Shown one piece after another: positions 23,022 through 30,772 of a stretch of DNA of 64,000 nucleotides. The stretch is from BOG-908 sp964242115. GTDB lineage: Bacteria > Pseudomonadota > Alphaproteobacteria > Acetobacterales > Acetobacteraceae. Made by a program: the position numbers and the translations under genes. The notes beneath the pieces are model-generated. The model was not told where the DNA came from. It worked only from the letters and a program-made list of their open reading frames with translations, and did no database searches. Each line of letters starts with the position of its first letter. Within the stretch, counting starts at the first letter, position 1. The stretch lies in assembly GCA_964242115.1 (NCBI GenBank), contig CAXSZX010000013.1:65102-129101 (forward strand), written 5' to 3'.

Positions 23022-23912
23022 TCAAGCCTCGTTCCTGTCGCATTCCTGCCGTCGAACGTGCATGTCGACCAACGCATCCACACCCTTAGCCGGCAACGGG
23101 CCAGCCGCACATATCGCGTCAGCGTTCTGCCGCAACCACCTGTACCTGGCTGCATCGCGCGCGTCGTCGTGCGGCGTGCTCCTGGTCCCACCCGCTTGCG
23201 CAAGCAGCGCTGCCCGGCACACCTTTTCCCATCCCGTGTCGTTGTGCCGGCTCAAATCGTTCACCACCGCGAACCGGTCGATCGTGCCGACGAGCAGCGC
23301 CTCGTTCACGCGCGAGACCTCGAACGGATGCGCTTCGTCCACCTTCACGTAGAGCATCGGCCGCCCGCCGTAGCCATGCACGGCGGCCGCCAGGTTCTGC
23401 ACCTCGTCAGGCGCCAGCGCGCCGTCGCCGACGCGGTAGACGAAGATCTTATCGGACGTGGCCAGGTCTTCTAGAAACTTGTCGCGCAGGAAAACCAGCG
23501 CACGATGGTATTTGGCACGCGCCTGCTCCTCGGAATGCTCCGCGTAGCTCAGGCCGGTATGTGCCGCGAACATCCCGTATTTCTCCTGGATCGCGTTCCA
23601 GTCCCTGGGGCCGTCCCGGCGCATGCGGAGCCGGGTAACATCGTCGATCGCGTCGAACCTGTTCTTCAAGCCGAGAAGAAGAGGAGCAGGTTGGATTGAG
23701 CACCACCGGAGAAAACTGACCGATTCAAAGTCAGAGCGGCGCTGGAACAGGCCGAACTCGCAACCATAGGACCGGTTTTTGGCGAAGGAACCACCGCCCA
23801 TGCTTTCGTAACGGCTTACCACCTGTTTCAGGCTGAGCGCCTGACAAGCCTGATTCCTCGGCTCGGCGACTGGCTTGCTGAGGTTCTCCGTTGTCGGAAT
23901 GGTCTCCTCCAT
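23022..23912 (-). CDS. Unknown 'CEFG' protein, glycan-locus type
   Basis: 296 residues. No named family is certain. Around residues 40-85 it has YESMGGGSFAKNRSYGCEFGLFQRRSDFE followed by LRWCSIQPAPLLLGLKNRFDAI (shown here split), a pattern seen in proteins of alphaproteobacterial surface-polysaccharide loci as 'xLGxNCEFGxVQR...LLRF'. The central part has ARAKYHRALVFLRDKFLEDL and strands DKIFVYRVGD and RPMLYVKVDE. The end is Arg/Asp-rich. It lies 18 bp downstream of a sulfotransferase, so a role in modifying or sensing a sulfated glycan is an inference. Alternative start: TTG at 23927. Confidence 0.6.
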   Translation of the reverse strand: MEETIPTTENLSKPVAEPRNQACQALSLKQVVSRYESMGGGSFAKNRSYGCEFGLFQRRSDFESVSFLRWCSIQPAPLLLGLKNRFDAIDDVTRLRMRRDGPRDWNAIQEKYGMFAAHTGLSYAEHSEEQARAKYHRALVFLRDKFLEDLATSDKIFVYRVGDGALAPDEVQNLAAAVHGYGGRPMLYVKVDEAHPFEVSRVNEALLVGTIDRFAVVNDLSRHNDTGWEKVCRAALLAQAGGTRSTPHDDARDAARYRWLRQNADAICAAGPLPAKGVDALVDMHVRRQECDRNEA

Positions 23913-23930
23913 GAAGTTTTTGCGCAACGC

Positions 23931-24674
23931 CTAGGCCCGGTAGCCCAGCGCCGCCATGGACTTGCCGCACACTGCGACGAAGTGCGCCTTCTGCGCATCC
24001 GTCCAGGTCGTGTCGGCCAGCGTCAGCCGCTTGGTCCAGTCGTGCTTAGATTGCTGCTCCACGCGCCGCTCGGTAAAGAAAGCCGCGAGGCGGGACGCGA
24101 GGTTTGGTCGTCCCAGGTACTCGGCGATGCAAGCGCCCGCCGCCTGCGGTTTGTTGGTGAGGTCGAACTGGTCCACCACCAGCAGCTCCGGCCGTTCGGC
24201 CACCATCTGCGTGGCGGCGTCCACCACGTGCACCCAGGACTGGCACGCGTTCTCGAACGACGCGCCGAATTTGCTGCGAAACGAGTTGACAACCTCGATG
24301 CCGTTGCGTTGTAACAACAGCACCCTCGCTGCGGGGAACGCACCGTAGATCAGGTCGCAACCGCGGATCGCCTCGGCGCCGGGCGTCTTGTCGACGAAGC
24401 CGTGGCCGCCATACGCCTTGGCGTAGAACGCGCGCAGGTAGTCCTGGAAACTCTCGCGCAGCAGCCTTGTGTCGAGGTCACCGGCCAGCACGCCGGGATG
24501 CTGCCGGAACTCCGTCGTGTAAGTGTAGAACTGATGCAGCATGCGCTGGAATACCGGCACCACGTGGCTTTCCCCGCGGCCTTTCAGGCCTACGACTTCG
24601 CGCATCGCGTAGTAGGTGATCGACGTTCCCGACCGTGGTGAGCCGAGGATGAATACGTTGAGGCCGTCCGTCAC
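23931..24674 (-). CDS. Sulfotransferase family protein
   Basis: 247 residues. The N-terminal PAPS-binding loop is clear: NVFILGSPRSGTSITYYAM at residues about 6-24. Other family features are the acceptor/PAPS 3'-phosphate helix VLLLQRNGIEVVNSFRSKF and HGFVDKTPGAEAI. The enzyme should move sulfate from PAPS to a carbohydrate, lipid or protein acceptor. The GTG at 24674 is chosen because GGAG lies eight bases upstream and it leaves the usual short lead before the PAPS loop; a TTG at 24722 would add 16 residues. The downstream CEFG gene probably shares its transcript. Confidence 0.85.
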   Translation of the reverse strand: MTDGLNVFILGSPRSGTSITYYAMREVVGLKGRGESHVVPVFQRMLHQFYTYTTEFRQHPGVLAGDLDTRLLRESFQDYLRAFYAKAYGGHGFVDKTPGAEAIRGCDLIYGAFPAARVLLLQRNGIEVVNSFRSKFGASFENACQSWVHVVDAATQMVAERPELLVVDQFDLTNKPQAAGACIAEYLGRPNLASRLAAFFTERRVEQQSKHDWTKRLTLADTTWTDAQKAHFVAVCGKSMAALGYRA

Positions 24675-24893
24675 GTGCGCCACTCCATGCCCCGGCTTAC
24701 CTCCTGACGCTGACGCGGACAATGCTCTGGCAGAACAGAAGCTTGCGCTCTAAGCTGGCTAGTCTTGAGAGGTTACGAAGCCGTCTGCATGGTGTCTCTG
24801 GTCTGCCGATCGGCGGAGGGGCGCGTTGGCTGCCTCCAGGGTGCCAGCTACCTAGCTGCACAGCCGGCTGCGTCAGGTTCAGGATCAGGATGA

Positions 24894-26654
24894 ATGGCCG
24901 ACCAGCAAGACAACGCGACCCCGACCGAAGGCGGTGACGACCCGCAGGCCGAGTACGACGAGATCGCCTACCTCGCCGCCTTCCCGCGCATCGCCGAACA
25001 GATCCGTAACGGCGCGCTGAAGTCGGGCCTGGAGCACTACACGCGCCGCGGCGCCGCCGAGGGCCGCCTCGCCCAGCCGCGCTACAAAAAGGCCTTGGCC
25101 GAGCAGGCCCTGCTGACCCGGCTGGCGACCCCGCAACGGACTGACCCCGCCGCCAGCGTCTCCGCCCCAAGCCTCTCAGCCGTCAACCTCCCCGCGGCCG
25201 CCGCCGCGCCAGCCCAGGCGGGCGCCCCCGGCCGCGTCCCCGGCGGCGCGGACGTGCTGCTGGTTTCCCAGAGCGGCACCTGCCTGGCGATCGGCTGGGT
25301 GGACGACCGCGCCATCCCGCTGCGCGGGGTCACCATCGCTTTTCCCGACGGGCATCTCGCCTCCAGCAGCCAGGTGGCCCGCTGCCGGCGTGCGGACGCG
25401 GAAGCCATCACCGGCTGCCCACCCGGCCACCTGCTCGGTTTCGTGGCGCTGGTCGAGCTCGGCCAGGGCCAGCTGCCGCCACCGGGCGCCGCGTTGCTGC
25501 TGGACTGTGCCGGGCGCATGGTCAGCCACACGCCCAGGCTCAACCTGCTCGAGCCGGCCGCCCTGCGAGACGCCGCGTTCGAGTACCTGCACGCCGCCGC
25601 CTACGCCGGCAACCCGGCCGTGGAGTCCTTCCGCCAGCTGCAGAACGGCTTCGGCGAGGGGCTGCTGCGGCTCAACGCCGCGCTCTCCGCCCGCATCACC
25701 GCGGCGGCCCACGTCGAACGCCACGGCAACCACGCGCGCGCCTTTCGCGCCTCGGTCGTCGTCTGCCTGTTCGGCAAGCCGGAATACCTGTTCCTGCAGG
25801 CCGCACTTTTCTCCACCGGCCCGGGGGCGGCCGACTACGAGTACGTCTACGTCAGCAACAGCCCCGAACTTACCGAAGAGCTGCAGCGCGAGGCCCGCCT
25901 GGCAGCCCGGCTCTATGGTTTGGCGCTGACCATGATCTACCTGCCCGGCAACGCCGGCTTCGGGGCGGCCAACAACCTGGCCGTCCGCCACGCCGCCAGC
26001 GCACGCGTGCTGATCACGAACCCGGACGTCTTCCCGCGCGACCCCGGCTGGGCTGCCCGTCACGCAGCCCTGGTGGACGGCCTGCCCGCCGAGCAGACCC
26101 GCCTGTTCGGCGCGCCACTGTTCTACGACGACGGCGCGCTGATGCATGCGGGCATGTTCTTCGAGGCAGATGTCGGCCTGTCCGTCCGCCCGGACGGCAT
26201 CGAACGGGTGGAGCTGTTACGTGTGGACCACTACGGCAAGGGCGCGCCGCCGGACACGGCCGCCTTCCTGCGCTCCCGCCCGGTCCCGGCGGTAACCGGC
26301 GCATTCATGTCCGTCGACCGCGACTGGTTCGAGAGTCTCGGCGGCTTCTCCGAGGAGTACGTTTTCGGCCACTACGAGGATGCCGATCTATGCCTAAAGA
26401 GTTGGCAGGCCGGCGGGCCGGTCTGGCTGCACGACTTTCCGCTCTGGCACATGGAGGGCAAGGGCTCCACCCGCCGCCCAGCGCATGAGGGCGGATCGGT
26501 GATCAACCGCTGGCACTTCACCCGGCTCTGGGCGGACGTGGTGCGCGACGGCTTTGCCGGCCCTACCCCCGCCCGGATCGCGATCGATGGCGGCGACCGC
26601 GCCTTCCCGGGTGCCGGCGCACCGGCGGACATCGCTGCCAGGCCCGGGCGATGA
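24894..26654 (+). CDS. Glycosyltransferase family 2 with long N-terminal region
   Basis: 586 residues. The C-terminal half is a GT-A glycosyltransferase: FRASVVVCLFGKPEYL start, YVYVSNSPEL, GNAGFGAANNLAVRHA, the DxD-like ITNPDVFPRDPGW, and the acceptor-side GAFMSVDRDWFESLGGFSEEYVFGHYEDADLCLK (given in parts here), ending with the WHMEGKGST segment. The first 290 residues are unusual: a helical domain (EYDEIAYLAAFPRIAEQI...GLEHYTRRGAAEGR), an Ala/Pro linker, and a beta-rich module (GTCLAIGWVDDR). The helical EYDEIAYLAAFPRIAEQIRNG pattern recurs in rhamnosyl/GT2 proteins that carry repeats of 'YL..NPDVA..V..G'. It overlaps the next glycosyltransferase gene by four bases. Confidence 0.88.
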   Translation: MADQQDNATPTEGGDDPQAEYDEIAYLAAFPRIAEQIRNGALKSGLEHYTRRGAAEGRLAQPRYKKALAEQALLTRLATPQRTDPAASVSAPSLSAVNLPAAAAAPAQAGAPGRVPGGADVLLVSQSGTCLAIGWVDDRAIPLRGVTIAFPDGHLASSSQVARCRRADAEAITGCPPGHLLGFVALVELGQGQLPPPGAALLLDCAGRMVSHTPRLNLLEPAALRDAAFEYLHAAAYAGNPAVESFRQLQNGFGEGLLRLNAALSARITAAAHVERHGNHARAFRASVVVCLFGKPEYLFLQAALFSTGPGAADYEYVYVSNSPELTEELQREARLAARLYGLALTMIYLPGNAGFGAANNLAVRHAASARVLITNPDVFPRDPGWAARHAALVDGLPAEQTRLFGAPLFYDDGALMHAGMFFEADVGLSVRPDGIERVELLRVDHYGKGAPPDTAAFLRSRPVPAVTGAFMSVDRDWFESLGGFSEEYVFGHYEDADLCLKSWQAGGPVWLHDFPLWHMEGKGSTRRPAHEGGSVINRWHFTRLWADVVRDGFAGPTPARIAIDGGDRAFPGAGAPADIAARPGR

Positions 26655-27988
26655 GCCGCGCCAGGCCGGCCGTCGTCGTAAAGCCGCCCGTTGTGCCGGC
26701 GGTCCAGGCCGGGCCGACGATCCTGCTGATCAGCCTGTTTCACCCCGAGCTGGTCCGCGGAGGCGCGCAGCAGGTCGCCTACGAACTGTTCCAGGGCTTG
26801 CGCGCGCGCGGCGGCTGCCACCCGGTGTTCCTCGCGACCATCGATAACAAATACCCGGCCCTCTACAAATCCGGCGCCCGCATCACCGGCTTCGACGGCC
26901 GGCCGGACGAGTACCTCTACCTCTCGCGCGACTACGACTACTGGTGGCACAAGACCGGCTCGCCGCTGCTGCACGAGGCGCTGGAAACGTTTCTGCTGCA
27001 GATCCGCCCGGACATCGTGCACGTGCACCATTTTCTCACGCTCGGCATCGACGTGCTCACCCTGATCCGCCGCGTGCTGCCGGACTGCCGGCTGGTGTTC
27101 ACCTTCCACGAGTTCATGGGCATCTGTGCGGCAGACGGCCACATGGTCCGCCGCACCGACCGCTCGCTGTGCACCCACGCCAGCCAGGTGCGCTGCCACC
27201 AGTGTTTTCCGGACCGCTCGCCCGAGCAGTTCCTGCTGCGCAAGCTCTGGTTCGCCCGGCATTTCGACCAGGTGGACGCGTTCACCGCGCCCGGCCGCTT
27301 CATGCTGGACCAGTACGTGCGCTGGGGCATTCCGGCCGGCAAGATCAGCCACGTCACCAACGGCCAGCACAACTACGCCGAGGCCGGGCGACTGCCGCCT
27401 GCCAGCGTGGGCCGCAACCGCTTCGGCTTCTTCGGCCAGTACGTGGACGTGAAGGGCGTTCAGGTGATCCTGCGTGCCGTCGCCTTGCTGCGCGCAGAGG
27501 GGTTCACCGACTTTGCGGTGGACCTGAACGGCGACAACATCGTCTACGCCACGCCTGCGCGCCGCGAGGAGTTCGAGAGCTTCTTCGCCGAGGAGAACGC
27601 ACGTCCCGTCGAACAGCGCATCGTCACCGACCGCGGCTCCTACGAAGTCTCGCAGTTGCCCAGCCGGATGTCGCGGATCGATTGGTGCATCGTGCCCTCC
27701 ATCTGGTGGGAGAGCTTCGGGCTGGTGGTCTCCGAAGCGTGGATGTTCGGCCGCCCGGTGATCTGCAGCGACGTGGGCGGGCTCGCCGAACGCAATTTGC
27801 ACGACGTGTTCGCCCTGCATTTTGCGATGGGGGACCACCGGGCGCTGGCGGAGACGATCCGGCGGTGCTGCACCGAAGTTGGGTTGTGGGACCGGCTGGC
27901 GGCGAGCGTGCCGGCACCGCCGTCGCGGGAGGAGATGGTGGAGGGGTACCTTGGGGTTTATGGAAGCAAGCAAGCGGTTCTGTTTTGA
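26651..27988 (+). CDS. Glycosyltransferase family 4
   Basis: 445 residues of the GT-B fold. N-terminal domain: LLISLFHPELVRGGAQQVAYELFQGL, IVHVHHFLTLGIDV, LVFTFHEFMGICAADGHMV. A central cysteine-rich insert (CTHASQVRCHQCFP) has spacing like other family members that carry a small metal-binding loop. C-terminal domain: RFGFFGQYVDVKGVQVIL, SRIDWCIVPSIWWESFGLVVSEAWMFGRPVICSDVGGLAE with the conserved E-x7-E. The start ATG overlaps the GT2 gene (ATGA). The last six residues (KQAVLF) are encoded by the start of a repeat arm, so the natural C-terminus has been changed by repeat insertion. Confidence 0.9.
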   Translation: MSRARPAVVVKPPVVPAVQAGPTILLISLFHPELVRGGAQQVAYELFQGLRARGGCHPVFLATIDNKYPALYKSGARITGFDGRPDEYLYLSRDYDYWWHKTGSPLLHEALETFLLQIRPDIVHVHHFLTLGIDVLTLIRRVLPDCRLVFTFHEFMGICAADGHMVRRTDRSLCTHASQVRCHQCFPDRSPEQFLLRKLWFARHFDQVDAFTAPGRFMLDQYVRWGIPAGKISHVTNGQHNYAEAGRLPPASVGRNRFGFFGQYVDVKGVQVILRAVALLRAEGFTDFAVDLNGDNIVYATPARREEFESFFAEENARPVEQRIVTDRGSYEVSQLPSRMSRIDWCIVPSIWWESFGLVVSEAWMFGRPVICSDVGGLAERNLHDVFALHFAMGDHRALAETIRRCCTEVGLWDRLAASVPAPPSREEMVEGYLGVYGSKQAVLF

Positions 27989-28166
27989 CTGACCGTTTGA
28001 GAAATCGCCCCGGCGGCTATCCGACGCGGTGTTAGCAACCAACAACGTGCTTCTCGCGAGCCGCTAAGAACATGCTTTGCACGACGCTCCGATGCTCATG
28101 GCCACTAGAGGGTCATCGCGGCGGCTCGGACCGATGGCGCCGCCGAGGCGATCCGCTCCGGAGCAC

Positions 28167-28273
28167 GACAAAACACGTTTGTCTCCGCTGTCGTGCGCTC
28201 GCCGGAGAAAACCGCGACAGCCGCAATAAAAGCTTTTGCTACTTTTCTCGAGAAAGAAGCGCCTGCTTTCTCA
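28167..28273. repeat. Degenerate copy of the intergenic repeat
   Basis: AACACGTTTGTCTCCGCTGTC on the left is worn; CCGCGACAGCCGCAATAAAAG with CTCGAGAAAGAAGCGCCTGC on the right is typical. It separates convergent GT4 and the beta-propeller gene. The 180 bp before it show no gene. Confidence 0.75.
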
Positions 28274-29827
28274 AGGCATCCCAAACGCGTACAGCCTCCC
28301 GCCCGAAGACGGCAGGTTGTTCGTGCCCCAATACACCACGCCATCATAGATCGCCGGCCCGCAGGTAATCGACGTGCCCGCGTTGGCGAAGCTCCATAGC
28401 ACCGCGCCGTTGCTCGCATCCATTGCGACCATGTTGCCGCCGGTGTCGCCGCCGAACACCACGCCGTCGGCGACGCTGACAGCACCCTCCGCCCCGGCCG
28501 GAGTGGCAGTCGTGTATTGCGCGAAGCCCGGTGCGGCCGTCTGCCACTGCACCGCGCCGGTGGCGGTGTTCAGCGCCGACCAGGATCCGCCGGTCGCCAT
28601 CTTCCCCGACGGATATAGCGTGTATGGCAACCCGTTCGCATCGTTCTCGGCGACGTAGACGTTGTTGGCGTCCACCGCGGAGCCGAAGAGGATGCCGCCG
28701 CGCACGCCACCCGGCGCAGGCGTTGTCTTCCAGACGATCGCTCCGTTGCGCGGGTTGAGCGCCCAGTAGGTGCCGCTCTTTTGCCCGGCGCCGACGAGCT
28801 GCGTGGTGGTCCCGTTCGCGGTCACGCTCAGCAGGTTGGGTGCCGAGCCGAAATCATAGTCGTGGCCGGTGGGCACGGGACAGGGCTGGGCCGGCGTGCT
28901 GCTGCCGCAGTTGGACGTGTAGGTGTCGATGCCTTCAAGCCGGCGGCCCCATCTGACCGCGCCGGTCTTAACGTCGAGCGCCACCACCGAATCCACGTAG
29001 TCGTTGGGTCCAACGCAGGCCAGTCGCCCGGCATGTGTTGCCGCCGCCAAGCAGGCAGTGACCGATTGCGGCAGCGTGTAGTTGTTGCCGGTGGCCACGT
29101 AGATCAGGCCAAGGCTGTCGAAGATGGGAAAGCCGCTTCCCCAGATTGCCCCGCCGGTGAAGCCCTGCGGCACCATGAAGCTTTGCCATTTGAACTGCCC
29201 GGTGGCGGCGTCCAGCGCGGTGACGCTGCCGCGGAAGCTCGGCACGTAGCTGGCCGATTGCGTGACGGCGTATTCTTCGCTGGACGATGTGCCGATGTAG
29301 ACGGTGCCGTCATGCACCACCGGGCTCGCCGTCAGCATCAGCCAAGGGTTCTTCTGCGCGCCCTGGTCCACGTCGGTCTTCCAGACCATGTTGCCGGTCG
29401 CTCTGTCCACGCCCACCACAATGCCGGACCGCCGGTCCGCCAGGATGATCAGGCTGCCGAAAATGGCCGGACTGCTGCGCGATTCCGACGAGGTCTGTCC
29501 GGTGTAGGACGACATCCAGCGCATCCAGACCTGCTTGCCGGTGCGGGCGGACAGCGCGTAGACGCCGCCCCAGTCGTCATCGAAGTAAACCACGCCGGCA
29601 AACAAGGTGGGCGTGGACGCAATGTTGCCGGCCGAGGTGAACGACCATTTCGCCACCAGCTTGCCCACCGTCGCCGGGCTGATGATCGTCTCGAAGGGGG
29701 CTTGGCGCTGGTTGCCGGAAAGCAGGCCTCCCCAGCCTGGCCAGCCTTCGGTCCAAGCAGCGCGGGCTGCGGACGCACCCAGCACCGCCAGTATCAGGCC
29801 GGCAAACAGCCGTTTGGGGAAAGACAA
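28271..29827 (-). CDS. Secreted PQQ-type beta-propeller protein (quinoprotein-like)
   Basis: 518 residues when started at the TTG at 29827, which is preceded by GGAGG with a five-base gap and gives a standard signal peptide (SFPKRLFAGLILAVLGASAARA). The mature part has repeated propeller blades: GGVYALSARTGKQVW, GIVVGVDRATGNMVWKT, GSVTALDAATGQFKWQ, SVVALDVKTGAVRWG, YWALNPRNGAIVWKT, WSALNTATGAVQWQT and NMVAMDASNGAVLWSF, i.e. at least seven tryptophan-docking motifs. This is the layout of soluble PQQ dehydrogenases and polyvinyl-alcohol-dehydrogenase-like proteins, but a heme c site (CxxCH) is absent. PQQ binding is therefore possible but unproven. A longer reading upstream adds a second hydrophobic stretch and is less likely. 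Confidence 0.82.
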   Translation of the reverse strand: MSFPKRLFAGLILAVLGASAARAAWTEGWPGWGGLLSGNQRQAPFETIISPATVGKLVAKWSFTSAGNIASTPTLFAGVVYFDDDWGGVYALSARTGKQVWMRWMSSYTGQTSSESRSSPAIFGSLIILADRRSGIVVGVDRATGNMVWKTDVDQGAQKNPWLMLTASPVVHDGTVYIGTSSSEEYAVTQSASYVPSFRGSVTALDAATGQFKWQSFMVPQGFTGGAIWGSGFPIFDSLGLIYVATGNNYTLPQSVTACLAAATHAGRLACVGPNDYVDSVVALDVKTGAVRWGRRLEGIDTYTSNCGSSTPAQPCPVPTGHDYDFGSAPNLLSVTANGTTTQLVGAGQKSGTYWALNPRNGAIVWKTTPAPGGVRGGILFGSAVDANNVYVAENDANGLPYTLYPSGKMATGGSWSALNTATGAVQWQTAAPGFAQYTTATPAGAEGAVSVADGVVFGGDTGGNMVAMDASNGAVLWSFANAGTSITCGPAIYDGVVYWGTNNLPSSGGRLYAFGMP

Positions 29828-30113
29828 ATCGACCTCCGGGAGGCTCGACGACGTTCTGCACGCGCGGGCGTCCTGGCCGCAAATCATCACATCGAGAACG
29901 AGCAAAACAGCCGCGCCCACCCAGGCCACACGGGTGCGGCAGGTCATTAGAAATAGGTAAATTTACGGTTGCGTGACGAAACGGGACGTTGTATCACAGA
30001 ATTGTGAGCAACGCTGGGTTGCAGGTCAACGCCTGGTACTCGCTCATCAGCAGGACCACTTCCAAGTCGAAGGAGTTTTGAAGCCGGCCGCTCATCGCAG
30101 CTCAGGATTTCAA

Positions 30114-30635
30114 ATGATCAAGTCTTTTCACAGCATCATATTGTCTGCAGTGCTGTCCGTGGCGGTCACTGGGGCGGCGGCATCGCCCGTCGTCTACAGT
30201 TTCAGTGCCACGGTCACGCAATCCAAAGGCGGCCCCGCGAAAGGCACGGTCCTGCCGGTGACTATCACGCTGGACAACAGCTACCCGGCCGACGCCAACG
30301 GTGCCGACCCCAGGCACGAGGCAACCTACAGCGGCGGTTCCGCCACCGCGTCCGGAAGCTCGCCCATCCTGTCGGCCGTGATCGGGAACATCAGCTTCCA
30401 CGGCTGGTACGACGTGGTGCACATCGAAAAAAACTTCGACGGCAGGTCCGAAGTCTCGATCCAGTCAACTGTGCCGCAATACGGCCTGTCGTTCACCATG
30501 GTCATGACCACGACGGTGAAGGGCGTGGTGCACTCCATCGCTATTCCGCGCACGTTGTTTCCGGCTAATTTCCAAACGCACACGGTCTCGGTTTACGTCT
30601 CGCCTGCGGATCGTTTTGGCGGGACGGTCAAGTAG
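30114..30635 (+). CDS. Hypothetical secreted protein
   Basis: 173 residues with a signal peptide (KSFHSIILSAVLSVAVTGAAAS). The mature protein is Ser/Thr/Gly-rich and probably all beta: VVYSFSATVTQSKGG, GTVLPVTITLDNSYPADANG, ILSAVIGNISFHGWYDVVHI, LSFTMVMTTTVKGVVHSI. No family recognised. CAGGA lies eight bases upstream of the ATG. A weak promoter-like pair (TTGCGT, 17 bp, TATCAC) is visible near 29970-29998 upstream. Confidence 0.7.
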   Translation: MIKSFHSIILSAVLSVAVTGAAASPVVYSFSATVTQSKGGPAKGTVLPVTITLDNSYPADANGADPRHEATYSGGSATASGSSPILSAVIGNISFHGWYDVVHIEKNFDGRSEVSIQSTVPQYGLSFTMVMTTTVKGVVHSIAIPRTLFPANFQTHTVSVYVSPADRFGGTVK

Positions 30636-30772
30636 GAAAGCAAGCAGTTCTTTTTTGAAAAAAGAGCCAGTGAACTCTTGTAATCTGGGTTTTGCGCTCG
30701 CGGCGAAGTCCGCGACAGCCGTGACGGAAGCTTTTTGCTTCTTTTCTCGAAAGAGAAAGCCTGCTTTCCTTT
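30636..30772. repeat. Intergenic repeat, full copy (B arm left, A arm right)
   Basis: GCAAGCAGTTCTTTTTTGAAA on the left; GTCCGCGACAGCCGTGACGG and AGCTTTTTGCTTC on the right. It lies between convergent genes. Confidence 0.9.
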
